From Streptomyces sp. D2-8 (GTDB lineage Bacteria > Actinomycetota > Actinomycetes > Streptomycetales > Streptomycetaceae), in contig NZ_JAAHBP010000023.1 in the NCBI RefSeq assembly GCF_023184515.1, forward strand, positions 106,679 through 170,678: DNA of 64,000 bases, in the 5' to 3' direction. The notes below the pieces were generated by a model that saw only the letters and a list, made by a program, of their open reading frames with translations, had not been told where the DNA came from and did not search any database. This document shows positions 43,432 through 54,058 of this stretch, piece by piece (positions within the stretch are counted from its first letter, which is position 1; the number at the start of each line of letters is the position of its first letter). The position numbers and the translations under genes were made by a program.

Positions 43432-45558
43432 GTGGGGGAGGGCCCGCGACGGCTGCGGGCCAGGGACGTGAGGTGGGCGGGCGTGCGGGGCGTGCGGTGG
43501 CGGCGGGTCGCCAGTCAGGTGGGACGGAGCGCCGCCGTGTGGGCGGTCTCCACCGTCACCATGCTCGTGCTCGCCGGGATCCTCCCGGACTTCCGGCTCC
43601 GCTCGGAGAACGGCGGCAGCGCGACCGACATCGCCGTCACGGCGGCCTTCGGCGCGGGCGCCTTCGGTCTGCTGTCGGCCGTGGTGTGGCCGCTGCTCGT
43701 CCGGCTGCTGCTCCTCGTACCGGCGCTGGTGCTGGGGCTGCTGGTGTTCTTCCTCAACGGCGCCCTGCTGCTGCTCGCCCTGCAGCTCAACCCGGCCGAG
43801 CGCGGCGCCGCCGCGCCGGAGACCGCCGTGGTGGTCGCCGCCGTGATGTCCGCCGTGGCGTCCGCGACCGGCGCCGCCCTGGCCGTGCGGGACGACGACG
43901 CCTACCGCCGCAGGCTGTACCGCCTCTCCGATCGCCGCCGCCGGTCCGGACCGCCCTCCCCCGCCAGCCCGGGCACGGTCTTCGTGCAGCTCGACGGCGT
44001 CGGCCACGACACCCTGCTCGACGCGGTCGGCAAGGGCCTGATGCCCACCGTCGCCCGCTGGCTCGACATAGGCGACGGCGGCCGCCCCAGCCACCGGCTC
44101 ACCCCCTGGCGCACCGACTGGTCCAGTCAGACCGGCGCCAGCCAGCTCGGCATCCTGCACGGCAGCAACCACGACGTGCCCGCCTTCCGCTGGTACGAGA
44201 AGGACACCCGCGAGGTGGTCGTCTGCAACCGCCCGACCAGCGCGGCCGAACTCCAGCGCCGCGCCGTCGCGTACGCGGGGCACGGCGGGCTGCTCGCCGT
44301 CGACGGCGCCAGCCGGGGCAACCTGTTCAGCGGTGGCGCCGAGCAGCAGGCCCTCGTGCTGTCCATCGCCGCCCGCCGCCGCAGCCGGGAGAACCGCTCC
44401 CGTGCGGGCTACTTCGCCTACTTCTCCGACCCGGCCAACGCCGTGCGCACCGCGCTGTCCTTCATCGCCGAGGTGGGCCGGGAGATCGGCCAGTCCACCC
44501 GGGCGAGCCTGCGCAAGCAGCGCCCGCGCGTCTCCCGCGGCGGCCTCTACCCCCTCGTCCGGGCCTTCGCGACCGTCGTCGAGCGGGACGTCGTCGTCGC
44601 CGCGGTGACGGGCGACATGCTCGTCGGCCGCACGGCCGTCTTCGCCGACCTGGTGGCCTACGACGAGGTCGCCCACCACTCCGGCCCGGCGAGCCGCGAC
44701 GCGCAGAAGGTCCTCGAACGCCTCGACCGCTCGCTCGCCCTGATCGAGAACGTCGCCGAGCACGCCCCGCGCCCGTACCGGATCGTCGTGCTGTCCGACC
44801 ACGGCCAGAGTCCCGGCGAGACCTTCCGCTCCCGCTACGGCCTCACCCTCGAAGACCTGGTGCGGGCCGGCTGCGGCATGCCCGTACCGCGCCGGGCGGA
44901 GCGCACCCGCAGCGGGGCGGAGGCCCGCGCCGCCGTGCGCGCCGCGCTGCGCTTCCCCGTCGAGGAGGGCGGCGAGCAGCACCGCCCCACGCGTGACTCG
45001 GAGCCGATCGTGCTGGCCTCCGGCAACCTCGGCCTGGTCTCCTTCCCCGACATCACGCACCGGATGAGCAAGGAGGAGATCGACGCCCGCCACCCCGCGC
45101 TGCTGCCGACCCTCGCCAACCACCCCGGCATAGGCTTCCTGCTGGTCCGCAGCGACGAGCACGGCGGTGTCGTCCTCGGCGCGTACGGCGCCGAGATCCC
45201 GCTGGCCGACCTCGACGACAACCCGGGCCCGCTCGCCCCGTTCGGGCCGGGCGCCGCCGACGCGGTACGCCGTACGCACTCCTTCCCGCACACCGCCGAC
45301 ATCATGGTCAACTCCGTCCACGACCCGGCCGACGGCGAAGTCCTCGCCTTCGAGGAGCAGATCGGCTCCCACGGGGGGCTCGGCGGCGCCCAGGGCAGAC
45401 CCTTCCTGCTGTCCCCGCTCGGCGTCTCCGCACCGGTCCGCGAGGGCGAGGAACTCGTCGGCGCCGAGCACGTGCACCGGGTGCTGCGGCGCTGGCTGCG
45501 CGAGTCGCACGGACCGCAGGTGCCGCTGGAGGCCACCGAGGAGGAGCGCGCCGCCTGA
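43432..45558 (+). CDS. Membrane protein: phage-holin-4-like domain fused to alkaline-phosphatase-fold phosphodiesterase
   Basis: The 708-residue protein has about four hydrophobic spans in residues 30-155, followed by a hydrolase domain with GTVFVQLDGVGHDTL (metal and nucleophile region), FADLVAYDEVAHHSGP and IVVLSDHGQSPGETF, which is the pattern of type I phosphodiesterases/nucleotide pyrophosphatases. The domain probably faces outside the cell or the periplasm-like space. The GTG start at 43432 is inside GTGGGGGAGG; a later GTG at 43471 is possible. Substrate unknown. Confidence 0.82.
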   Translation: MGEGPRRLRARDVRWAGVRGVRWRRVASQVGRSAAVWAVSTVTMLVLAGILPDFRLRSENGGSATDIAVTAAFGAGAFGLLSAVVWPLLVRLLLLVPALVLGLLVFFLNGALLLLALQLNPAERGAAAPETAVVVAAVMSAVASATGAALAVRDDDAYRRRLYRLSDRRRRSGPPSPASPGTVFVQLDGVGHDTLLDAVGKGLMPTVARWLDIGDGGRPSHRLTPWRTDWSSQTGASQLGILHGSNHDVPAFRWYEKDTREVVVCNRPTSAAELQRRAVAYAGHGGLLAVDGASRGNLFSGGAEQQALVLSIAARRRSRENRSRAGYFAYFSDPANAVRTALSFIAEVGREIGQSTRASLRKQRPRVSRGGLYPLVRAFATVVERDVVVAAVTGDMLVGRTAVFADLVAYDEVAHHSGPASRDAQKVLERLDRSLALIENVAEHAPRPYRIVVLSDHGQSPGETFRSRYGLTLEDLVRAGCGMPVPRRAERTRSGAEARAAVRAALRFPVEEGGEQHRPTRDSEPIVLASGNLGLVSFPDITHRMSKEEIDARHPALLPTLANHPGIGFLLVRSDEHGGVVLGAYGAEIPLADLDDNPGPLAPFGPGAADAVRRTHSFPHTADIMVNSVHDPADGEVLAFEEQIGSHGGLGGAQGRPFLLSPLGVSAPVREGEELVGAEHVHRVLRRWLRESHGPQVPLEATEEERAA

Positions 45559-45655
45559 AATTCGGCTGCGCCCACAGGGCCGTACGCCCACACTGTTCGT
45601 GCCGGACGCCGCACACCTGCGCGTCCCTTTCGAACACCCCCGAGGAGTTGCTGCT

Positions 45656-46717
45656 TTGCAGGCAGCCGTCACCGTCACGCCCGCCCGCATTCCCGACCTG
45701 CTGCTCGGCCTGGCCACCATCCGGCCCGTCTTCATCTGGGGCGCTCCCGGCATCGGAAAGTCCTCCCTGGTAAGGAACTTCGCCGAGTCGCTGGGCCTGG
45801 AGTGCGTGAGTCTGCTGGGCACCCAGCTCGCCCCCGAGGACCTCATCGGCGTCCCGCAGATCCGCGACGGCCGCTCGGTGTTCTGCCCGCCGGAGACGAT
45901 CGCCCGGGACGAGCCGTACTGCCTCTTCCTGGACGAGCTCAACGCGGCCACACCGGATGTGCAGAAGGCGTTCTACTCGCTGATCCTGGACCGCCGGATC
46001 GGCAGCTACGAGCTGCCCAAGGGCTCGATCGTCATCGGCGCCGGGAACCGCGCCACCGACAACGCCCTCGCCCGGCCCATCGCCTCCGCGCTCGTCAACC
46101 GCCTCGCCCACGTGCACCTGGAGGCCTCCGCGAAGGACTGGCTGACCTGGGCCGGGAGCAACGGCATCCACCCCTGGATCGTGGACCACCTCACCGACCG
46201 GCCCGACCACCTGTGGTCCAAGCCGCCGAAGAGCGAGGAGCCGTTCTCCACGCCCCGCTCCTGGCACATGCTCTCCGACGCGCTGCACTCCTTCGGCCGG
46301 GACCTCGACGAGGAGACCCTGAAGGTCCTCGCGCACGGCACGCTGACCCCGGCGCACGCGACCGCCTTCTGCGGCTACGTCAAGGTCGTCCGCAGCCGGT
46401 ACGGCATCGAGGCCATCGTCAGGGGAGACGCCCGCTGGCCGAACCGGCCGGAGGACCGCGACCTGCTCTACTACCTCGCCGACTCCTTCCGCGGCCGCCT
46501 GGTCAAGGAACTGCCCGCGAGCAAGGACCACATGTCCGCGAACGGCCGGCAGACCGCCTATCGCGCCAAGTCCCTGCTGGTGCAGCTCGCCGAGATCTCC
46601 GTCGAGGTCGCCCAGACCGTCATCGCCTCCGACGGCGACGGCAACCCCGTGCTGCCCTCCTGGTTCCTCGTCGAGGCGGCGCGGGACATGCCCCGGCTGG
46701 TGGAGGCCCGCCGGTGA
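45656..46717 (+). CDS. MoxR-type AAA+ ATPase
   Basis: The 353-residue ATPase has Walker A WGAPGIGKSS (28-37), Walker B CLFLDELNAATPDVQ (89-103), and a sensor-1 region IVIGAGNRATDNAL. I assign a TTG start at 45656: GAGGAG lies 8 bases upstream and the frame before it is not coding-like. MoxR proteins are chaperone-like ATPases that act with vWA proteins on metal-centre assembly or in conflict systems. It overlaps the vWA/zincin gene by 4 bases (GTGA). Confidence 0.87.
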   Translation: MQAAVTVTPARIPDLLLGLATIRPVFIWGAPGIGKSSLVRNFAESLGLECVSLLGTQLAPEDLIGVPQIRDGRSVFCPPETIARDEPYCLFLDELNAATPDVQKAFYSLILDRRIGSYELPKGSIVIGAGNRATDNALARPIASALVNRLAHVHLEASAKDWLTWAGSNGIHPWIVDHLTDRPDHLWSKPPKSEEPFSTPRSWHMLSDALHSFGRDLDEETLKVLAHGTLTPAHATAFCGYVKVVRSRYGIEAIVRGDARWPNRPEDRDLLYYLADSFRGRLVKELPASKDHMSANGRQTAYRAKSLLVQLAEISVEVAQTVIASDGDGNPVLPSWFLVEAARDMPRLVEARR

Positions 46718-48507
46718 GCCGCAGCCCCGCCAAGAAGAAGAAGCGGGACCTCGCGGGCGAGGCCTTCGCCGAGGGGATGCGGCTGATGAGGGCCAACCCC
46801 GCCCTCGCAGCGGTGGAGTTCGACGTCTGCCGTCACGAGGAGTGCCGCTTCGCACCCCGTGACGGACTCGTCGTCGTCGACTCCGACGGCGACCTGCACG
46901 TCCACCCGCTGCGCCTCGCCGAGCCCGCCGCCTGGGCCTGGGCGCTCGCCCACGCCGTCCTCCACCTCGGCTTCGGGCACGTCCCGGCGGTCAAGGGCGA
47001 ACGCGTCCAGCCCGACCGCTACGACCTCGCCGCCCGCTGCGTCGTCGTCAACCGCTTCCTGCTCGGCTTCAGCATCGGCGAGACCCCCGAGCATCTGCCC
47101 GCCTCCTACCCGGACGGCGACGAGGAGCAGCTCGCCGCCCGCTGGCGCCGCGACGGACTGCCCGCCGTGTACGCGCGCTGCGGCACGGCCGGCGGCGAGC
47201 CGGACCAGCTGCTGACGCGCTGGGCGGGCTGGTCCCAGCCGCCCGACTGGCAGCTGGCCTTCGCCACCGCCCTGACCCGGACCGTGTCGGCCGCGATGGA
47301 CATGGCGGGCGGCCGCCGCGACAGCCTGGACGGCGAGGCACCCCGGCTGCGCCCCTGGCAGCGGGCCCTGAGCTGGTTCATCTCCTCCTACCCGCTGCTC
47401 GGCGGCATCGCCTCCGGCATCAAGCTGGTCGCCGACGCCGAACTCACCCGCGCCCACGGCATCGCCATCGCGGCGGTCGACGCCGAAGCGGCCGAGATCT
47501 ACATCAACCCGATGCGCCGGTTCGACGACGAGGAGTGGCGGTTCGTCCTCGCCCACGAGATGCTGCACGCCGCCCTGCGCCACGGCGACCGCTGCGGCAC
47601 CCGCGACCCGTACCTCTTCAACGTCGCCTGCGACTACGTCATCAACGGCTGGCTGAAGGAGATGCAGGTCGGCGCCATGCCCGACGGGCTGCTGTACGAC
47701 CCGGAACTCGCGGGCCTGTCCGCCGAGGAGGTCTACGACCGCATCGCCGGCGACCTGCGCCGCACACGCCGGCTGGCGACCCTGCGCGGCAAGGGCGTCG
47801 GGGACATCCTCGGCGGCCCGCTCGGCCCGCCCCGCGACTACGTCGACCTCGACGCCTTCTACCGCCGCGGCCTCGCCCAGGGCCTCGACCTGCACCAGCG
47901 GCAGGAGCGCGGTTTCCTGCCCGGCGGTCTGGTCGAGGAGATCCGCGCGCTCAGCCATCCGCCGCTGCCCTGGGACGCCCGACTGGCCCGCTGGTTCGAC
48001 GAGTTCGTGCCCCGCCCCGAGCCCGCCCGCTCCTACGCCCGCCCCTCGCGACGGCAGGCGGCCACTCCCGACATCCCGCGCGCCGGACGGTACTTCCCGC
48101 CCGAGGAGATCGCCCGCTGCACCTTCGGAGTCGTCCTGGACACCTCCGGCTCCATGAACCGCGTTCTGCTCGGCAAGGCCCTGGGCGCCATCGCCTCCTA
48201 CGCCGGGGCGAGGGACGTGCCGGCGGCCCGGGTCGTGTTCTGCGACGCCGCCCCGCACGACGCCGGCTACCTGCCCGTCACCGAGATCGCCGGCCGGGTC
48301 CGGGTGCACGGCCGCGGCGGCACCGTCCTGCAACCCGGCATCGACCTGCTGCAGCGCGCCGACGACTTCCCGCCCGGCGCGCCCGTCCTGATCATCACCG
48401 ACGGCTGGTGCGACGTCCTGCGCGTGCGGCGCGAGCACGCGTACCTGATCCCGCGGGGAGCGCGGCTGCCGTTCACCGCCAGAGGGCAGGTCTTCCGCGT
48501 GAGTTGA
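46714..48507 (+). CDS. Zincin-like metallopeptidase with vWA-type C-terminal domain (DUF2201-like)
   Basis: The 597-residue protein has a zincin motif HEMLHAALRH (His281, Glu282, His285) in its middle and a vWA-like metal site DTSGSM (Asp476) near the C-terminus, ending with LIITDGWCD. The N-terminal part (35-230) is helical. vWA/zincin proteins paired with MoxR ATPases are known from predicted metal-insertion and conflict systems; there is no verified substrate. The GTG at 46714 overlaps the ATPase stop. Confidence 0.83.
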   Translation: MSRSPAKKKKRDLAGEAFAEGMRLMRANPALAAVEFDVCRHEECRFAPRDGLVVVDSDGDLHVHPLRLAEPAAWAWALAHAVLHLGFGHVPAVKGERVQPDRYDLAARCVVVNRFLLGFSIGETPEHLPASYPDGDEEQLAARWRRDGLPAVYARCGTAGGEPDQLLTRWAGWSQPPDWQLAFATALTRTVSAAMDMAGGRRDSLDGEAPRLRPWQRALSWFISSYPLLGGIASGIKLVADAELTRAHGIAIAAVDAEAAEIYINPMRRFDDEEWRFVLAHEMLHAALRHGDRCGTRDPYLFNVACDYVINGWLKEMQVGAMPDGLLYDPELAGLSAEEVYDRIAGDLRRTRRLATLRGKGVGDILGGPLGPPRDYVDLDAFYRRGLAQGLDLHQRQERGFLPGGLVEEIRALSHPPLPWDARLARWFDEFVPRPEPARSYARPSRRQAATPDIPRAGRYFPPEEIARCTFGVVLDTSGSMNRVLLGKALGAIASYAGARDVPAARVVFCDAAPHDAGYLPVTEIAGRVRVHGRGGTVLQPGIDLLQRADDFPPGAPVLIITDGWCDVLRVRREHAYLIPRGARLPFTARGQVFRVS

Positions 48508-48585
48508 GCCGTAGTGTGATCGGATGGGGGACACGGGGCCCGGAGACGGGCCCACACGCGAGTCCGCACGCGAAAGGAAGAACTC

Positions 48586-49014
48586 GTGGCTACCACGCGC
48601 TCCGCACACACGGTCTGGGAAGGCAACCTGCTCGAGGGCAACGGTGTCGTCACCTTCGACTCCTCCGGTGCCATCGGCGAGCAGCCGGTCACGTGGGCCT
48701 CGCGCGCCCAGGAGGCGAACGGCAGGACCAGCCCCGAGGAGCTGATCGCGGCCGCCCACTCCAGCTGCTTCTCCATGGCCTTCTCCAACATCCTCAACAA
48801 GGCCGGGACGCCGCCCACCAAGCTCATCACCTCGGCCGACGTCTCCTTCCAGCCCGGTGAGGGCATCACCGGCATCCACCTGACCGTCGAGGGCACCGTC
48901 CCCGGCATCGACGAGGCGGCCTTCCAGGCCGCCGCCGACGAGGCCAAGGTCGGCTGCCCGGTCAGCCAGGCCCTCAAGGCCACGCCCATCACGCTGACCG
49001 CCAAGCTCGCCTGA
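48586..49014 (+). CDS. osmC: OsmC-family peroxiredoxin
   Basis: The 142-residue protein has the two reactive cysteines of OsmC in AAAHSSCFSMAF (Cys61) and KVGCPVSQAL (Cys124), which reduce organic hydroperoxides. GAAAGGAAGAAC precedes the GTG. It is a single gene with its own hairpin terminator. Confidence 0.9.
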   Translation: MATTRSAHTVWEGNLLEGNGVVTFDSSGAIGEQPVTWASRAQEANGRTSPEELIAAAHSSCFSMAFSNILNKAGTPPTKLITSADVSFQPGEGITGIHLTVEGTVPGIDEAAFQAAADEAKVGCPVSQALKATPITLTAKLA

Positions 49015-49030
49015 CCCGCCGTACCCTCGT

Positions 49031-49064
49031 CGCGCGGGCCCGCCCACCAGGGGCGGCCCGCGCG
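49031..49064. terminator. Hairpin after osmC
   Basis: CGCGCGGGCCCGCCC (49031-49045) pairs with GGGCGGCCCGCGCG (49051-49064) around a 5-base loop, with one bulged C. It starts 16 bases after the stop of osmC. Confidence 0.7.
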
Positions 49065-49180
49065 TCGTCGTCGGTTCACCACCCCCGGCCGGGGTATGAA
49101 CCAGGGGGCTTCTGATGGATCTCCGCGGCGTCACGACGCCCGGTGCGCACGCCTCGAACCGCCGGGCCGGAAGGAACGCG

Positions 49181-50566
49181 ATGCTGCCGGGAACGTCCAC
49201 GAACGCCACGGTGCTCGACTCCGCCACCCGTGACCGGACCCGCGTCCTGCTGCTGTTCAGCCTCTCCGGACGGCTCCGCCCCCGGAGCTCCGCCCTCGGC
49301 GCCCTCGTCGACCGCTACGACTACGGCCGCTTCGCCTCCCACCTGATGACCAGCCAGGACGTGCTGCCCGTCCCGGTCCTCGACGAACTTCTCGCGCCCC
49401 GGCGGCTGCGGCTGCCGCACGGCGACCACGGCCTCGGCCTCGCGTCCTTGCGGATCCTCGTCGTCAACACCCCCCGCGGGGACGCCACCCTCGTCATGGA
49501 CTGCGCCTTCGCCGGCGAGACCACCGCAGGCGACCTCGCCGTCTGGCTGGCCACCACCTGCTTCGACCGGGAGCGGATCGAGCTCGACGACCGCCCGCTC
49601 CTGCAGACGCTGGCCGCGCAGCTCGGCGGCCGGCCGCTCGCCCTCGGCCAGAACGTGCACCAGCTCGTCTTCCCCGGCGGCCGGTTACAACGGGAGCTGC
49701 TCAGCGCCGACGAGACCCGCAAGGCGATCCTGCTGAACGAGATCGTCTACCGCGGCCGGATGCCGTGGAACCCCGCCACGCCCGACGACGCGAGCCTCGC
49801 GCCCCACCTCAGGAACCACGGCCTCACCCTGAGCGCCCTCGGCCGGGGCGTCTCCGTCCAGGCCGGCTGGGCCCCGCACGTGGAGAACGGCCTGGTCCTC
49901 GTCGCCGTCGGCATGATCTCCGCCCTGTCCGTGCTCCAGCGCACCCGGCTGGCGGCCTTCGCCATGATGAAGGCCAACGAGCAGGCCCTGACCGACTCAC
50001 CCACCGAGATCCGCTCCCTGATCTCCCGCCTCTCCGCCGGTGTCAACGAACTCCAGCTGGACCTGGCCTTCGGCGTCGAGGCCTACGTCGACAGCCTGCT
50101 GATCCCCGAAATGATCACGGAGGCCTTCCAGTCCTCGCTGGGCGACGCCCTGGGCATCCGCGACAGCCTGGAGAACTCGGCCCGCATGGTCGAGCGCCTG
50201 ACCTCGGTGATCAGCACCCGCTCCGCCGCCCTGGACGCCGAACTCGCCGAGCGCGACGACCGCCGCGACCGCACGGTCTCCGGCCTGGTCGCAGCGGCCA
50301 CCCTGATCGCCCTGCCGCCGACCCTGCTGCTGGCCTTCTTCGGCGTGAACGGCACGAACGTCGACGAGCACCGCTCCATCCTCGACGTGCGTGCCTACGG
50401 CACGGCCTACGCGCTGGCCTGGCTGCCCTTCGTCGTCCTCGTGGCGATCGGCTGGATCCTGCTCAGACGGGTCGGCGCCCGCTCCGGCTCGCTGCTGCCC
50501 GCGCCCGACGACGACTTCGTACCCGTCCCGCCGCCCCGCTCGCCCTCAGGGAACCGACGACCATGA
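49181..50566 (+). CDS. CorA-like membrane protein
   Basis: The 461-residue protein has a long N-terminal cytoplasmic domain, a coiled-coil-prone segment (IRDSLENSARMVERLTSVISTRSAALDAELAE) and two C-terminal membrane spans around FFGVNGTN, the position of the CorA signature GMN, here GVN. Selectivity may differ from CorA magnesium channels. I chose ATG 49181 (GGAAGGAACGCG upstream); ATG 49115 would add 22 residues. It overlaps the GDPD gene by 4 bases. Confidence 0.7.
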   Translation: MLPGTSTNATVLDSATRDRTRVLLLFSLSGRLRPRSSALGALVDRYDYGRFASHLMTSQDVLPVPVLDELLAPRRLRLPHGDHGLGLASLRILVVNTPRGDATLVMDCAFAGETTAGDLAVWLATTCFDRERIELDDRPLLQTLAAQLGGRPLALGQNVHQLVFPGGRLQRELLSADETRKAILLNEIVYRGRMPWNPATPDDASLAPHLRNHGLTLSALGRGVSVQAGWAPHVENGLVLVAVGMISALSVLQRTRLAAFAMMKANEQALTDSPTEIRSLISRLSAGVNELQLDLAFGVEAYVDSLLIPEMITEAFQSSLGDALGIRDSLENSARMVERLTSVISTRSAALDAELAERDDRRDRTVSGLVAAATLIALPPTLLLAFFGVNGTNVDEHRSILDVRAYGTAYALAWLPFVVLVAIGWILLRRVGARSGSLLPAPDDDFVPVPPPRSPSGNRRP

Positions 50567-51303
50567 CCCCACACCCCGCCGTCTCCGCCCACCGGGGCGG
50601 CTCCGAGCGCGCCGGCCCCGCCACCTGGGAGGCGTACGAGGACGCGATCGAGTCCGGCGCTGAGTACGTAGAGTTCGACATCCGCCGCACCGGGGACGGG
50701 GTGCTCGTCGTCTACCACGACCCCCGGGTCGGCCCCGCCGGGCCGCCGCTGTCCGCGCTCACGCATGCCGAGCTGTGCGAGCGGGCCGGATACGCCGTGC
50801 CCGTGGTGGACGAGGTCATGGCGCTGATCGCCGGGAAACTCGTGGCCCACCTCGACCTCAAGGAGATCGGCTACGAGCAGGAGGTGATCGACCGGGCGGT
50901 CGCCCTGCTCGGCTCGGACGGGCTCGTGGTGACCACGCTGGAGGACTGCTCCGTCGCCGCCGTCACCCGGGGCTTCCCCGGCGTGCGCACCGCCTTGTCC
51001 CTCGGGCGCGACCGCAGGGAGCTGGCTTTGGCCCGGCTGCCCGGGACCCGGCTGAGCGAGCTGTTCCCGGCCCGCCGCATCCGGGCCTGCGGGGCGCACG
51101 GCGTCGCCGTGCACCAGCGCCTGGCCAGGACCAACGTGCTGCGTGAGGCGACCCGGCACGGTCTGTTCACCATGGTCTGGACCGTCAACGACGACACCCT
51201 CATGCGGGCCTTCCTCGCCCACCCGCGCGTCGACGTGCTCGTCACGGACCGGCCCCGCCGTGCGGTGGCGCTGCGCGGGCCGATCACCCCATCGCGGCAT
51301 TGA
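50563..51303 (+). CDS. Glycerophosphodiester phosphodiesterase
   Basis: The 246-residue TIM-barrel protein has SAHRGG near the N-terminus, EYVEFDIRRTGDGVLVVYHD, and VAHLDLKE, the catalytic signature of GDPD enzymes, which split deacylated phospholipids into glycerol-3-phosphate and an alcohol. No signal peptide is seen, so it is cytoplasmic. It couples to the CorA-like gene (ATGA). Ends only 68 bases before dnaK. Confidence 0.87.
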   Translation: MTPHPAVSAHRGGSERAGPATWEAYEDAIESGAEYVEFDIRRTGDGVLVVYHDPRVGPAGPPLSALTHAELCERAGYAVPVVDEVMALIAGKLVAHLDLKEIGYEQEVIDRAVALLGSDGLVVTTLEDCSVAAVTRGFPGVRTALSLGRDRRELALARLPGTRLSELFPARRIRACGAHGVAVHQRLARTNVLREATRHGLFTMVWTVNDDTLMRAFLAHPRVDVLVTDRPRRAVALRGPITPSRH

Positions 51304-51333
51304 CAACGGCGCACTCAAGTTTTGTGCTGGAGT
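51299..51333. promoter_or_regulatory. Three phased HAIR-type half-sites before dnaK
   Basis: HspR binds CTTGAGT-N7-ACTCAAG. Here ATTGACA (51299-51305), N7, ACTCAAG (51313-51319), N7, CTGGAGT (51327-51333): the middle half site is perfect, the outer ones are degenerate. A perfect -35 hexamer TTGACA (51300-51305) overlaps the first half-site. This suggests HspR repression. Confidence 0.6.
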
Positions 51334-51370
51334 GTGTGGAGAGTCGTCGCCCTGGCGGAAGGGGACAGCG

Positions 51371-53263
<1,893 letters not shown>

Positions 53264-53397
53264 CGGAAGTCGAGTACGAGATCAGCACTCGGCCGCAGCC
53301 TCGCCCTACTCTTCGCACGCCTGGCCGAATAGTCGGCCGCCCATCTGGACCAGGTCGAGCAGGCCCGCCACGCCTACGACAGCGAGAGCTAGCGTCC

Positions 53398-53856
53398 GGT
53401 GGCGACCGGCGGCAGGGTCGCGCAGACCGCGTCCAGGACGGTCGCGTACGGCGTGCCGAAGTCGGTGAGCCTGGAACGGAGCTGGTCCAGGCCGTCCCGG
53501 TGCTCCGCCAGCAGCTCGGTGTCGCCGGTGCGGGCCGCGAACTCCAGGACCGCGGGCAGGAAGTCCGGCGGCTCCTCGCCGGTGGTCTCCAGGCCGTGCG
53601 CGCGGTACAGCTCCTCGGAGGGCGCCGGGGCGGCCTCGCGCCAGACGCTCAGATACAGGCTGTGGTCCTGCCCGGCCTCGAACACCTCGACGTAGTGCGC
53701 GGCCAGTTCCATCGGCGGGGTGACGGCCGCGTGGTCGGCGAACTCCCGCAGTTGCGGGGCGGCTTCGCGCAGCAGCGGCAGCCGGGCGCGGAAGTCGTCG
53801 TCGGGGTACATCAGGCACAGTGCGGCCGCCTGGTACAGCACCTCGAATCCGGGCAT
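53398..53856 (-). CDS. narJ: NarJ-like nitrate reductase assembly chaperone (short)
   Basis: The product (about 150 residues) begins MPGFEVLYQAAALCLMYPDDDFRARLP and contains LYLSVWREA and LPAVLEFAARTGD, similar to NarJ/TorD-type chaperones that insert molybdenum cofactor into nitrate reductase. Normal NarJ are 170-230 residues; the segment after SLYLS is shortened. No narG, narH or narI gene follows: the 134 bases to dnaK hold nothing recognisable. The end given is approximate: the frame stops at 53389-53391. Confidence 0.7.
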
Positions 53857-54058
53857 CGGACCTCCTTCGCGTGCGCTCCCTTGCCTGCCCCGTCATCCCG
53901 ACGCTAGGGGCGGGCCGGGGAGCACACCTGCCGACGGCGCCCGTACGGGTCAGAACCCGTGCCATGACGTCAGGGCGGAAGGGGAGTGCCACGACGCCGA
54001 AAGCGCTGTGCCGCCAGCTCGCGAGCGCGGTCACGCACCCGCGCGGCACCGCGGAGGC

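Noticed and set aside
53306..54049. Minus-strand frame overlapping narJ with a hydrophobic end (LALAVVGVAGLLDLVQMGG)
   Set aside because: It overlaps narJ in another frame; the short hydrophobic end does not resemble NarI, and there is no start or ribosome site.
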